A stretch of 64,000 nucleotides of DNA. Origin: Heterocephalus glaber (lineage: Eukaryota; Chordata; Mammalia; Rodentia; Bathyergidae). Below, one piece after another: positions 49,119 through 60,179 of the stretch (the stretch's first letter is position 1; each line of letters starts with the position of its first letter). Where the stretch lies: positions 21,761,246 to 21,825,245 of the forward strand of contig NW_004624732.1 in NCBI RefSeq assembly GCF_000247695.1. The letters are read 5' to 3'. Both the position numbers and the translations under genes were made by a program. The notes beneath the pieces are model-generated. The model worked only from the letters and a program-made list of their open reading frames with translations, did no database searches and was not told the DNA's origin.

Positions 49119-50642
49119 CATTTCCCCCAAAATTTACCCTTGGTGGGGTGGAAGTCTGAGTTTGTGCCTTGCTTAAATGTCTTTTCGCTCTCTTTTTTTT
49201 TTTTTTTGGTGTTGTCCTTGGTTTGATTCCTGGGTTGATACTTCAAAATTGCTTATTGTAAGTGTCTTTGTTGCTTGTAATTAGAACCCTTACAGAATGA
49301 TTGCTTCTCAGAAGTGTCTTCCAGACATGGCTGGTCTTTAGGTTTTGAATCTCTAATGACTCTGAGGCCATCTCATTTTCATTATATCAGGAAGGACAAC
49401 TGATTAGATCAGAACAACACCTTACCCCAAGTGATACAATCAGCAACACCATAGCATCAAGCACAGCTTAGAAAATGACAATTTGTGGTAGTTATTAATC
49501 TGTTACCTTTAACTGAGTGACTTAAATCAAAATTGAGGACCAGCCTAACATATGATGATAGTGAATAAAGTCTTCAACACAGCAACTTTACCCTTCAGGA
49601 TGGGGAGTTAGAAGGAGTTGGGGAGGGAGGGATAGATAGGTAGAAGGATAGGGAAAGGTTAGCAGCAAGGCCAGAGGACACAGGAAGATCATGCAAATGG
49701 TAAGAAACTGTTGAAGACAAGAGGAAAAGACAGAATGAAAAAACAAAGATAAGAACAGAACAACCTAACAACAATAGGGAGACTAGAAACTTTATTTACT
49801 TTCCTTTAAAACTAATGACAATCAAGAGAAGGAAAAAGAAAAATAGAGAAGAAATCCAAATTAGGGCTAGAACAGGAACAAAAATGGAGATGAAAAACAA
49901 TGTGGGACAGTGAGTGAATGAGAGAGGGAGGAAAAGAAAAGAGAAAAGAAAAAAAGAAGAAGATAAAAGAAAAATTTGAAAAGAGTAGAAAAAATAAAAA
50001 TTAAAAATAAGAGCAAAAAAATTAATTTTGAAAATAACAAATAAAAAATAAAAATGAAGGACCTCCTTCAGGGTATGTCTCTGCTGTCACAATAGACAAT
50101 GTGGACAGCAGTGTGCAGATATAAGTCAATAAGTCTCAGCAACCCAGTAGCAGATCCATGCGATTTAGGCAGATTTCTGGCTGCAAGTCCCAAGGTAAGC
50201 TCCCTGTCCTCTTGCAGGGTTGAACTTTGCCAGGTTCTAAGTTCCAGCTGCCCTTCCCCTGAAGATAGCCCAGGTTCCGATGGAAGGTGATAATGCCTCC
50301 AAATTATCAAGTATGGTGGTCCAGTGTGCCTTTATTGCAGAGATTCTCTTCACTTTTCCAGTGGGCTTCAGTTTTCATCAAGGAGCCTGAGAGAGTCCCT
50401 ATTTCTGTTGTTTACTTCTGCTCTATCTTCTGGAGCTCAGGACAGTGGTCTTTATGACCCTCTGTGCTTCTGTAGTGTGGAACCAGGTAGCAGTATAATC
50501 AGGAGGCCAGAGGTGGGGGTGGGGTGGGGTGCTGCAGGCTCCTGCTTGGCTAAACTGGTTGCTGGAAGATGGGGCACAGGTGGGATGGAACCTGCCTCCA
50601 CATGGCCAAGCTCCTCACCATCTGCTCTCTGGTCCTAGAGTG
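49119..50642 (-). promoter_or_regulatory. L1 5'UTR (internal promoter region) of the full-length copy
   Basis: Upstream of ORF1 on the minus strand lie a poly-A/T-interrupted leader, a long purine-rich plus-strand stretch (49,600-50,060) and a GC-richer block (50,060-50,642) that ends at the target-site duplication. L1 5'UTRs carry the internal Pol II promoter; that is family knowledge and nothing here shows activity. The plus strand at 50,328-50,340 reads gcctttattgcag, giving AATAAA on the minus strand, odd for a leader. Confidence 0.6.
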
Positions 50643-50934
50643 ATACAATTTTTAAAATGTAGGTGGCAAATGTCAAATGGAAAAAATACAATTTGAGTGA
50701 TTTTAAATCATTCAAACTGTTCATATACTAATTTATAAACAAAGAAATTTAGATATAGTATAAAAATAAAGAAAATAGTAAATATAGGCTTGAATATTTC
50801 AATTGAAATCCTCAAAATATTCTTTTTGGTTCAAAGCACTTATCTTGTCATTCTTGTCAAGATAAGGCTAATGACTCTTGTCTTGTTTTATTATAACAAG
50901 TTTTTAAAAATGTAAATATTCACTGTATTTTTGG

Positions 50935-51417
50935 ACTATGGTATGACATCTGTCTAGGTGTCCCTCCTAAGCCTCATGTGGTCCATAGGTGGGACTTTTC
51001 AGAGGTGGCTGAATCTAGAGTGTGTGGTGCTTGGATTAATTGTGTGATGCTGGGATCAAGGGTGTGTGATTACTAAATTAGTCCTCTGATAGGTTTGGGA
51101 TAGCTCTGGGTAGGATTAAGGGTGCCCCACTTTGGGTGTGAGTGCTACGTGCCCTAAGGGTAGGTAGCCTGGATAAAATATGAGAGACAGAAAGTGGGCT
51201 AGTGTGATCACTGATTGCTTGCTTCCAGATCACTGGCTTCTGCCTGATCTGCTTTGCCAGGGACTGTTTATCCTTGCAATGTCTTTCTGCCAAACCACCT
51301 TGCTTTTGAGCCAGCCAACTATGGACTGAAACCTCTATGAACTGTGAGCTACAATAAACCTTTCCTCCTTTAACTTTGGTGTTGAATATTTCATGTCAGC
51401 AATGAGAAAAGTAACTT
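50935..51417 (+). mobile_element. MaLR-type solo LTR
   Basis: Sense tggtatgacatctgtctagg, gtggtccataggtgggactt, gcttggattaattgtgtgat, then ctgtgagct-type end ctatgaactgtgagctacaa, aataaacctttcctccttta (polyadenylation signal) and ttcatgtcagcaatgagaaa. A complete solo LTR. Confidence 0.75.
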
Positions 51418-51482
51418 AAAATGATCCATTTTTCATGGCTGAGTAGTACTCCATTTATAAAAATTTAAAAAAAAATGATCCA
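51418..51482 (+). mobile_element. Miniature L1-mediated insertion with target-site duplication
   Basis: An exact duplication aaaatgatcca (51,418-51,428 and 51,472-51,482) flanks 43 bp: about 32 bp of antisense L1 ORF2 end (tttcatggctgagtagtact, ccatttataaa) and then an A-rich run on the plus strand (aatttaaaaaaaa). The inverted L1 scrap next to a sense poly-A is what a twin-primed event would leave when almost all of the element is lost. Confidence 0.7.
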
Positions 51483-51837
51483 CTCCTTGCATATGTGTAC
51501 AGTCTCTACACACACACACTCACAGAGGTTCATCTGGGTGTGCGTGTGCATGTTATATTATAAAGGTAGCCAAAAGAAAAACATAAGATAGAGATATATC
51601 TACAAATTTGGAAACTTAGAAAAAGAAGGACATAAATCCATTTTAGTCATTTGTCTTTCAAATTTCATAAGACAATTTATGTCATTGTTAGTTACTGAAT
51701 AAAGAAAATAAAGACACAAACAACATTATTATTTCAGCTAATGAACGCTGTCTCTATGCCCAAAATGATGCCAGGCTTTATCAGGAAAACTTGTTGAGTC
51801 CCATCAGAAAGACACCATCTGAACACATCCTGTCTTT

Positions 51838-52003
51838 GTAACTTTTCTTGTCACTGAGATACAATACCCAAAACAACTCTCTGGAGAACAGATTTATTTG
51901 TCTCACTTGTGAGGTTTTAGCCCTGGTCAACTGGCTCCAAGGCAGGCTGGCATGGCAGGGCAGCATAGCAGTTGAGGAAGAGCTCTTGGGATCGCAGTAG
52001 GAA

Positions 52004-52054
<51 letters not shown>

Positions 52055-52272
52055 AAAGGAAAAAGGAAGGAGATAGACCCTTCCAGGTCACTCCCTCAGT
52101 GGCTCAGGTCCTTTGACCAGAATTCAACTCTCAATAGCACATTTAGCTATAAACTCATAAATGGACTAATCTAATCTGACAATCATGCACCCATGATCCA
52201 ATCAGCTTCCAAAAGCCCCATTTATGATCACATGAGGCTTTGGGGGTTGCATCTAGGTATATACCATAACAT
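51838..52272 (-). mobile_element. MaLR-type solo LTR, antisense
   Basis: The plus strand reads acagatttatttgtctcact, ggtcaactggctccaaggca, ggctggcatggcagggcagc, then actaatctaatctgacaatc, gatccaatcagcttccaaaa and gcatctaggtatataccata. A (GA)n run interrupts the middle. Confidence 0.75.
52006..52052 (+). repeat. (GA)n microsatellite
   Basis: About 23 uninterrupted GA units inside the antisense LTR. It probably grew from a short GA run that these LTRs carry (compare 24,630-24,640). Confidence 0.95.
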
Positions 52273-54985
52273 TTCCTTTGAAAAAACTGAGAAAAAAATA
52301 TAAACAAATCTACCCCTGATGAGAGGGCTGAGGCTGAGCACTCTGAGGGGTTGTGGTGGGAAAGCTCCTGGGCACACACATAGGTAAGATGATTAGAGGA
52401 AAGCTGCTTGCACTGTGTTTGCCCTATGACCTTGTCAGAGTCCTCTTTTGCCACTCCAGAAATGTCATTTGCCAGTTCTTGATGAGAAATGGAAAAAAAA
52501 GAACTTAGAACTTTGTATAACAATTTGATAATTTTACATTTATTGAATGGAATAAATAAACATTTCATGTGTAACTGCTATGCTTTTTATTTCATTTTTC
52601 TTGTGCTATATTGCACTGAAGCATTGGTCTATGGTAGATTGGCAGTGAAACTTTGTCTGCTCACATAGGCAACTTGAAAAATACAGGTCTGCAACATGGA
52701 GCCGCCATGAGTCTGGGATCTATTTCAAGTTCAAGTCAGTAGTATCTAGTGCAATGGCCACCATGTATTTGTGACTTGGGTAGTGTTTTGAGTGAGTGAA
52801 GGGATTAAGGGATGCCTTAAACATGATAAAATTAATAAATATCTATTGAGTCTTCAAATATATAAATCAACAGTCTCAAGAATTTTACTGGAAGGACAGA
52901 TAGACACCTGAAGAGCTGGCTGGCTTTTATTATGAGTGCTTTATTTCACTTATTCTTTACTGCATAAATGTAAGCCAGAATATTTCAAATGGGAAAGAGT
53001 ATTCCTCTGGCTGCTGAACTGAGAAAGTATTTCAGCTGGAGTGGCAGAAGTAAGAAAACAATGGGAGGGAAAGTAATTTTTTGTCTGTGACATACTTTTT
53101 AGAGAAGGGAGTAATGAATGCATATAAAACAATGGTAATTGATATACAACTTAACCATGGCCCTAAAAATGTATAAAAAATCTAAAAATTATAATTTTCA
53201 TCTTAAATTCTTTGTTCTATTTACACATAAGTGGCACTCATTAAAGTGCCAGAATTGTATATACATATGTGTTTTACCCTAGTATCCATATCATACAATT
53301 TTGCAAATACAGAGTAACCAATGGAATTCTGTAGTACTCAGCATCACATGGGCAATATATGTGCTTGTTCTTTTATTATTTACTATGATTAGTAACTTCA
53401 AAAATGATAACTTTCTTCAAGATCAGTTGTGGACAAATTTACAAAAGAAAGGATCAGTATTCAATGCTCTCTAGTTTAGTATAAGACATGACAACATCAC
53501 CTGTAATGGTTTTGGATTTTTATACCACAGGAAGATTTCCCTCTTCATTACAATTATTAAGGCAGGACATTCAAGGATCCCTTTATTTGCTCAGAATCCT
53601 TCATAAAAGGGAAGAAGGAAATAGTACAGCCCATTGATTTGTTGCCTGCTAGTATTTCTGGCCTTACAATTTTGGCAAAATTGTATCCTATGCCCACTGT
53701 TTGTAGAATTCATTTACATTAAAAAATACACCTACAAATGCACCTGTTTTTGAGCCTATTTTTAACCATCACTAACAACAAGAACAAAAAGAATAATTAC
53801 AAAGTGCACTAAACACCATATAAAATAGAATGACAATTATCTTGTGATGATGGATTACAAACCATTGGAAACAGACCTCAAACAATGTCAATTGGAATAT
53901 GTGGAATATGGGACTCTTTAAGGCTCATTCCAATCTTCCATTTTACCCTCTTTATATTTTATGACCCTCAGAAAAAAAATCATCACCCTAAGAATTATTG
54001 TTTAATACATATGTACAACATGAAAAATGTTAATTCTTCTAGGAGATCTTCCCTTAGGCCTTTAATTTGATTTTGAAATGGATGAAGTGAATCACAGTAT
54101 TTCATTATCAAACCTCCCTAGGAAGGCATTTTGACTTGCCTAGTAAATTGTGAATGTCATGTTGATTTTCTCTTTATTATTCCAGTAAAGATTTTATTAA
54201 CTCCTTGTGAAATTTGAGAATGGGGAGGTGGGTGTTAAACTATAAAGTGTCATGTTAAACTTCAAAGTGTCTCTCTTTAATTTCCTCTCTTCTCAGTGTT
54301 GAGGAGAAAGAAAGAATTAATGTATTCCATCTACTGTGGAGGGTTTGGTTATTTACCTCACATTCTATGATTACAGAATAGTCACATGCTAATACTGCCA
54401 AATAATTAAAAATTTGTTTTTCCATACTTGAGTATTATTCATGCTTAACTTCTAAAACTACTGTCATTATACATCTGATCATTCCTTGTAAACAATGCAT
54501 GATATTGGGCAAGGAATTTTTATTTATCACTGAAAGATTCAAGAGAACAAGAACCTTGACATCCTAACAAAGTTGAAACTATAAGGTATAATGAGCACAA
54601 GACCAATTAAAGGACTCCTAGACAAAAATCACTGCAAAGGTCAGTACTTAGCTGTGGATGAATTTAAGATGGAGCAACTCTTACCAAGGAGCAATAAAGG
54701 AGCATGACCAGGCACAGGGAAGAGCACAGCACAAGCTGAGTTCCATGGATTCCTCTCAGGAGGGCTGCATGTGTCTATCCTTCTCTAGCACAAAATATAG
54801 GAGGGTGGAAAACTGGAGAAGCATCACAGGTTCCAGATCAAAGTCCAACTGGATTCTCATAGAATAATCCAATAATACTGACTTCTGAAACTATTAACTG
54901 AAATTTGATTCTAAACTGATAACTACAGATGTAGTGGTTGTTGTTTTTGTTGTTCTTTTTGTAGTATTAGGATAAGCATTTTTAA
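52273..54985. other. Unassigned sequence
   Basis: About 2.7 kb with no gene. The 137-codon frame on the minus strand (52,155-52,568) overlaps the LTR end and has no recognisable domain. The parts at 52,600-53,000 and 53,480-53,720 look non-repetitive, but I see no exon features. Confidence 0.5.
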
Positions 54986-54987
54986 TA

Positions 54988-55137
54988 TTTATTTTTTGAG
55001 ACAGAGTCTCTCTACATAGCTTAAGCTGGCCTTGATTTCACTATGTAGCAAAGCCTGGCCTTGAACTTGCTGCAGTCCTCCTCCCTTACCCTGCTGAATG
55101 CTGGGATTAGAGGTGTGTGTCAACCTGCACAGCTGTA
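54988..55137 (-). mobile_element. B1 SINE with internal duplication, antisense
   Basis: The plus strand begins ttttttgagacagagtctct and contains two adjacent related units, ctacatagcttaagctggcc-ttgatttca and ctatgtagcaaagcctggcc-ttgaactt, followed by cctgctgaatgctgggatta. The repeated ~29-bp unit is a hallmark of rodent B1. On the minus strand the element starts in Pol III box A/B territory. Confidence 0.9.
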
Positions 55138-55964
55138 CATTTTTTAAAACATTGTTTTGTTAAAATATGTACTACTTTTTGGTTCAATCACATCCTATTG
55201 CTTTTATACCTCATAAGCTTACATGTTTTCCTTATATTTTCCTTGGAGACATTAGAATTTTCAAACTTGAAGAAAGAAATGCTTACATGTAGATGAATAA
55301 ATGGCATTTTCCTCATATTCCTGATACATAGTCAGTACTACAGCTAACTTTAAAATCCTAGCATAGGTGACTTCCTGATGGATACAGAGATGGAAACTAG
55401 CCTGTCACTATCATGACTAGAAAATTGAATAATAATTCATGACACAATAATTTCAGACATTTGTTTACAGCCACAAACACAATGATCTTTTAAAAAAGCA
55501 AATAAATGAAATAAATATAATTACTCCAGTTTATTAGGAGTAGTTTCTAGCCACTGAAAAAGGAAGAAGGGATCAGGATGTCAAGGATCATTCTGTCAAG
55601 AATTTCCAAGGAAAAATAGTACTGGAAAGAGTGCCGCCCAGAGAAAACACTGGAGAGAGTCACAGAGATTATGTCCTTCACACCTATAAAAACAATCTGA
55701 GGTAGTCATGAGATGCTTTTCAGGCAGAAATACCACCAAAGATAAGCATGGACTCAGGGAATTTTTGTGTTCCAATAAGTCAGACTTGAAAGATCTCAAT
55801 TTATTTTCTTCTGAATGTATATGTGTGTGTATTTTCAGAATATGTATTATATTTTCATTTACATGTATATATATTCAACAATATATAAAAATACCTCATA
55901 TTAATGTGGGATTCACAGCAAAAATTTAAAGTTAGTTGACCATTCAAAAATTTGGTAACTATAC
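55138..55964. other. Unassigned sequence
   Basis: No gene or repeat I can name; AT-rich with short TA/TG runs near 55,815-55,885. Confidence 0.5.
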
Positions 55965-57735
55965 AGTCTTTTCAAGAGATGCAGGAAAAGCATTTGATAA
56001 AATACAAAACTAATATGTCATAGTGAACATTCACAAATGAAAAATAGATATAAATCTCCTCCATCTGTAGAAAATATCTATGGGAACTCATTAGCAAACA
56101 ACCTTTAAGGTAAAAGGCTCAGTGCTTCTGTTGCCCTAATATTGAGAACAAGGCAGAAATATTCACTCTCACCATTTTGCAAAGAGGTTCACCCTGATGC
56201 AATAAGAAAAGAACTGAATGATATTAAGAATGGAAAGCAAGAAATAAAAATACAATCATTTGCAATGACATTAAATAAGTGAAAAATTCTTGGTAACGCA
56301 AAAAAATAAAAATGTTAGTGTATTTAACAGTGTTGGAGTATATATACCAAGTCATTACAAATATTACTCCTTTTCTATGTGCTAACAAAAAGCAATAGAA
56401 AAATAAAATTTAAATCAATAGAATTTGCAAACTTGTTAAATTCATGAGGGAAATTTAGAGATATATTTAACACAATATATCAGATCTTTATTCAAAAATT
56501 ACACATAATTACTAAGATAAATTAAAAGAGACTTGAATATAGTGAGAGAGAAAGAGCATGATATGGATTAAAGGCTTCAATATCATTAAGCAGTTCATTT
56601 TCCTCTATAAAATTCCAACTCGAACACCATAGGATATTTTGCAGAGAATTACCAAAAGAACAACAAAATTGAAAGATTTATACATTCTGATTTCAATATT
56701 TATTATGCAACCACAATAACCAAAGGAATACAGTATTGTCATAGAAACTGACAAATACATAGATCATTAGAGCACAGTGAAGGATCTGAAAATGATCCAC
56801 ACTTTTATGAAAAATTTGCTTTCAATCAGGAGTGTAAAGCAGTTACAGAGGAATCAAAGTCTTTCTCAGCCCATAATGCTGGGATAACTACAAATTTTGC
56901 CTTGTTGTATTCAGACAACATGTACAAATTAAATTCTAATTTTATGATAGGCCTAAGAGTAAAAGTTAAAATAATAAAATATAGAGAAAATAATACTCTT
57001 TTTAACCGTGAAGTAGAAAAATATGTCTTTAACAGGAAATACAAGATCAACCCCCCAAAATAAAATCCATTTCATCAAAATTAAAAGTGTAGGGCCAGGG
57101 ATTTAGCTCAGTGGTTCTGGGCGCTTGCCTCACAAGTGCAAGGTCCTGATTTTGATCCCCAGTAACAAAAAATAAAAAATAAAAGTGTCTTTGTTAAAAG
57201 ACAAAAGGAAGTAGATGAAAACACAAACTTCAGACCAAAAAAATAATTTTGACAGATATATCTGACAAAGGAATTCTCTACATTCTGAAGAAAAAAATCC
57301 TAACAATAACACAGTAACAGCAATAAAGACACAAACTTGACAAAAATCTGCGAACAACTTGAACAAAAAATTTCAAAAAAATCTATGAAGGATCAATAGG
57401 CAAAGAAAACACTCAAAATCATTGGTTACGAGAGAAATTAAAAACAAATATCACAATATGGCACTACTACATATCATTAGAATGGTTTATAAGTCTAATG
57501 CCAAAATTGCTGGTTATTTTGTGGAGCAATTTTGACTTTCCTATGTTACTGGTGCCAAGTGTAAAACAGCACAATCACTGTGAAAATCAGTCTAGGAGTT
57601 TCTCGGAGAACTAAAAAAGACATCTACTTTATGGGACAGAAATTCCATCCTAGCTGCTTTTCCAAGAAAATTAAAACCCAGATAGATAAAAAAGAACTAT
57701 GAAAATGATTATATCTGCTTCATCCACAATAGCCT
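55965..57735 (+). mobile_element. Old L1 ORF2 (RT to C-terminus), sense
   Basis: Sense text begins in RT (agagatgcaggaaaagcatt with tgataaaatac, the first catalytic block) and continues through ctctcaccattttgcaaaga, gcaataagaaaagaactgaa, then the C-terminal part (gtgaaaatcagtctaggagt, aattccatcctagctgcttt, atatctgcttcatccacaat). It is highly diverged. An ID is inserted at 57,092. Confidence 0.7.
57092..57175 (+). mobile_element. ID SINE
   Basis: Sense gggccagggatttagctcag, core cttgcctcacaagtgcaagg, tail acaaaaaataaaaaat. The duplication attaaaagtgt (before) and aataaaagtgtc (after) flanks it. Confidence 0.92.
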
Positions 57736-57744
57736 CAACAAGGT

Positions 57745-58060
57745 TAAACAAAGCTGGGCTCCAGATAAAACAGTGAAACAGGTTTTATTCAGTACCCATA
57801 GAGGAGAAAGAACTGTGTTCCTTTCCATTCACATAGAGGTGGCAGTGTTTTATAGGAAGACTGAGGCAGGTGAGAAAGGAAGAGAGGCTGGAGTAGAAAA
57901 TCAAGGTATTTTGGTCAGTGCAATTGTGATCAGGCTGGCTGTATCACTAGCTGAAAATTACCAAATTTAAGATGCTCCTCCCACAGAGCTAGGAAGACAG
58001 AGTCTGTGTCCTTCCTAATGATTACATTTCAAAGGAATTGCTTTCCTATTTTTTAGAAAT
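57745..58060 (-). mobile_element. Possible LTR relic, antisense
   Basis: The minus strand has an AATAAA-type signal (plus caggttttattcagtaccc) and GC-richer text of LTR length (57,745-58,060). I do not recognise the family, so this is tentative. Confidence 0.25.
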
Positions 58061-58077
58061 GTTTCTGTAGTGGGATG

Positions 58078-58078
58078 A

Positions 58079-58121
<43 letters not shown>

Positions 58122-58130
58122 TGTGTGTTG
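58078..58130 (+). repeat. (TG)n microsatellite
   Basis: About 19 uninterrupted TG units with short impure ends (gagtgtatg and ctgtgtgttg). Confidence 0.97.
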
Positions 58131-58604
58131 TATGTTTCACAGGGAAAGAAGAAGGAACTACAGCTGTAAGTTCAGTAAATGCTCTAAGAATGGGAACTCA
58201 TTGTCCCATTGTCTTATGTCTGCTGAAGCAAACAGTAATTTCACTTGGCTACATTGAGTTTTTTTCAAGTATTGTTTTCTTATTTTTTTTAGTACTTTAG
58301 TGTGTTTTCATAGCAAACTTACAGGAACAGCATCGAAGTGAGATAACATTAAAAATATGTAGCACAAATCAGAAAAGTAGAGGAATTGTTGGAATTCACT
58401 ATGTGATAGAAATACTATAGACACAACTGAGTTGCCCTCAATAAAAAATTTACTTTTTAAAAATGATCTAAATGATTGCATTGTATAGGAAACAATTAAC
58501 AAATTTATTTGTATTATAAAGTTAAACCATTGAAACCTTTTGACTTCCATTAAAACTACATATGTATTTAGACATCCTATATTTTAATTAAAAACTTACA
58601 CACA
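58131..58604. other. Unassigned AT-rich sequence
   Basis: No gene or recognisable repeat. Confidence 0.5.
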
Positions 58605-58690
58605 GCTGGGAATTTAGCTTGGTGGCACAGGGCCTGCATGGCAAGTGTGAGATCCTGAGTTCAATCCCTGTTACAAAAACAAAACAAAAA
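58605..58690 (+). mobile_element. ID SINE
   Basis: Sense gctgggaatttagcttggtg, B-box region gagttcaatccctgttacaa and a tail with (AAAAC). Imperfect flanks aaaacttacacaca and aaaccctcacataca suggest a duplication. It ends about 30 bp before the truncated L1 ORF1. Confidence 0.85.
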
Positions 58691-58718
58691 AAAACCCTCA
58701 CATACAAAGGAAAACACC

Positions 58719-59122
58719 ATTACATCATCTAGCAGCTGCTGGATTGATTTCTCATGGTCCCTTACTGTTTTTAAGAAATTTTTCTTTTCCTGGTCACTGA
58801 TTGCAATCTTATCTTCTATATCTGAAATTCTGTCCTCACATTGGCTCATTCTGCTGCACAGACTTTCAATGGAGTTTTTAATCTCCTGAAGATCTGTTTG
58901 CATCTGTTTTATGGATTCATTTGTTTCCTCTGTTGGGATTCCATCATGTTCCTCAGCTCTATTTTTTTTATCTGTTTCCGCTCTAGATTTATTAATCATG
59001 TCTTGCACTATGTGTACAATCTCCGTTGTTATCTGAGAAATTATTTCTGATTTCATTTTTCCTAGATCCTCTTTCATTGCTAGTTTAGGGAGTCCAGGTG
59101 TTTGAGCATCAAATTGTTCCAT
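58719..59122 (-). pseudogene. L1 ORF1 N-terminal part, intact frame, 3'-truncated
   Basis: The minus-strand frame starts MEQFDAQTPGLPKLAMKEDL and runs about 135 codons without a stop through the coiled coil (IKQMQTDLQEIKNSIESLCS, SQCEDRISDIEDK) to QQLLDDVM. There the match to ORF1 ends, and the frame runs on by chance into the neighbouring ID. RNA-binding and C-terminal domains, all of ORF2 and the 3'UTR are missing. Start chosen because ORF1 of the full-length copy begins at the equivalent point. Confidence 0.88.
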
Positions 59123-59770
59123 CTTGTTTCCCTCTGGGGCTGCCTTAGGTGATCTGGAAGTCTGGTTTTGAGACTTTTCATTTCAACAGATGCAGTGCTG
59201 TGCCTTTGTTGAAGCATCTTTTTGCTCACCCAGTGGTCTTAAATTCTCAGCAAGCCACTGAAAGGCCTTTTCTCTGCTGCTCACCACTGCACCAATTCCT
59301 GGGTTCAGAGTGGGGGCCTTCTGGATCTCTGAGCTGACCTGTTGTCTGGGTGGGCTCCTGGCTAGGGCCTGTGTACACTTGGGATGGTAACTAGGTGTGG
59401 CACTTGCTAGGGCCTGCCCCCCTATGTAGCTGTTGCCTGGGAGTGGCTTTGGCTGGGGTCAGTGTAGCCCATTCCCTGGTGTCTGAGCAGGCCTCTGGCT
59501 AGGGTCTCTGTGTACGTACCGATGGTATCAGAGCAAGCTACTGGCTGTTGCTTGTGCACCTGTGCAGCTCTTTCCCAGGCAGGCCCTTGACTTGGGCCTG
59601 TGTGCCCAAGTGGCTGGGAGTGGGGCCCTGGCTGGATCTGCCTGCAGCTGCACCACTCTGGTCCTTACCACTGCTTGGCAGGTTTTGTGAACACTTACCA
59701 CAAAACAGTGGTAACAGCAGGCTTCTTGAAAACACCATGAATATTTGAGGTTTTGGGGGTTTTCCAACTT
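59123..59770 (-). mobile_element. L1 5'UTR upstream of the truncated ORF1
   Basis: GC-rich text directly 5' of ORF1 on the minus strand. It contains degenerate repeats of a ctagggcctgtgtac-like unit (59,330-59,690). A shared aggaccagag string near 59,660 resembles the extreme 5' end of the full-length copy (50,630), so this L1 may start near 59,670. The rest up to 59,770 is unassigned. Confidence 0.55.
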
Positions 59771-59774
59771 TCAA

Positions 59775-60160
59775 TTCTTAAGTATCCTTTGATTATCAGG
59801 TAAAAAAGCTGAAAACCAAGACCAGACCAGGCCACAACAAGCCTTTATTGCAGGGATGATCTGCCTGGCTGTCTCTGAACAAAAGAGAGACAAAAGCAAT
59901 ATGACCAGAATGAGGAGCGCTTCTTAGAGGAGCTAGGGTAGGGTTAAGTGAGGTAGTGGCTAGGGACTGGAGGAGCCTGTGATGTCACCAGTTTCTAGGA
60001 GGAGAGCAAGCATTATGTTACTCTTTTGGGCAGAATAGGGGCATGTTGGGAAGAAGGAAGCTATTATATACATCAGCCACCATAAATTGGAGGAAAATCT
60101 ATCATTCCAGCCTCTTGTTTTATGGTTGTTGGGTGAAGGTCTCTTTTTCTGGAGCTGCTT
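59775..60160 (-). mobile_element. Endogenous retrovirus LTR, antisense
   Basis: On the minus strand there is a TATA box (atgtatataatag, plus 60,061-60,073) and, about 215 bp downstream, an AATAAA signal (plus 59,844-59,849) followed by a ggcttgttgtggcctgg R/U5-like stretch. This order suits an LTR promoter and polyadenylation site. Exact ends are not clear. The segment just upstream (60,180-60,440) looks like an env tail, which supports the call. Confidence 0.5.
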
Positions 60161-60179
60161 CAAACTGACAAAGGGGTGA

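Larger units (their letters stand above)
43664..50658 (-). mobile_element. Full-length L1, antisense, with target-site duplications
   Basis: One minus-strand L1 runs from poly-T at about 43,679 (3' end) to 50,642 (5' end): 3'UTR with polypyrimidine tract, ORF2, ORF1, and about 1.5 kb of 5'UTR. The flanks match as a target-site duplication: atacaattttaaaat (43,664-43,678) and atacaatttttaaaat (50,643-50,658), differing by one T. Length is about 6.96 kb, including 100 N and about 130 bp of duplicated contig end. Both ORFs are broken, so it is not active. Confidence 0.85.

Noticed and set aside
51781..52056. Frame with a Ser-Leu repeat start
   Set aside because: It is a translation of the (GA)n run within an LTR.
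52155..52568. 137-codon open frame on the minus strand
   Set aside because: It runs from unassigned sequence into an antisense LTR, shows no domain, and has no promoter or splice context.
58075..58300. Frames encoding Val-Cys repeats
   Set aside because: These are translations of the (TG)n microsatellite.
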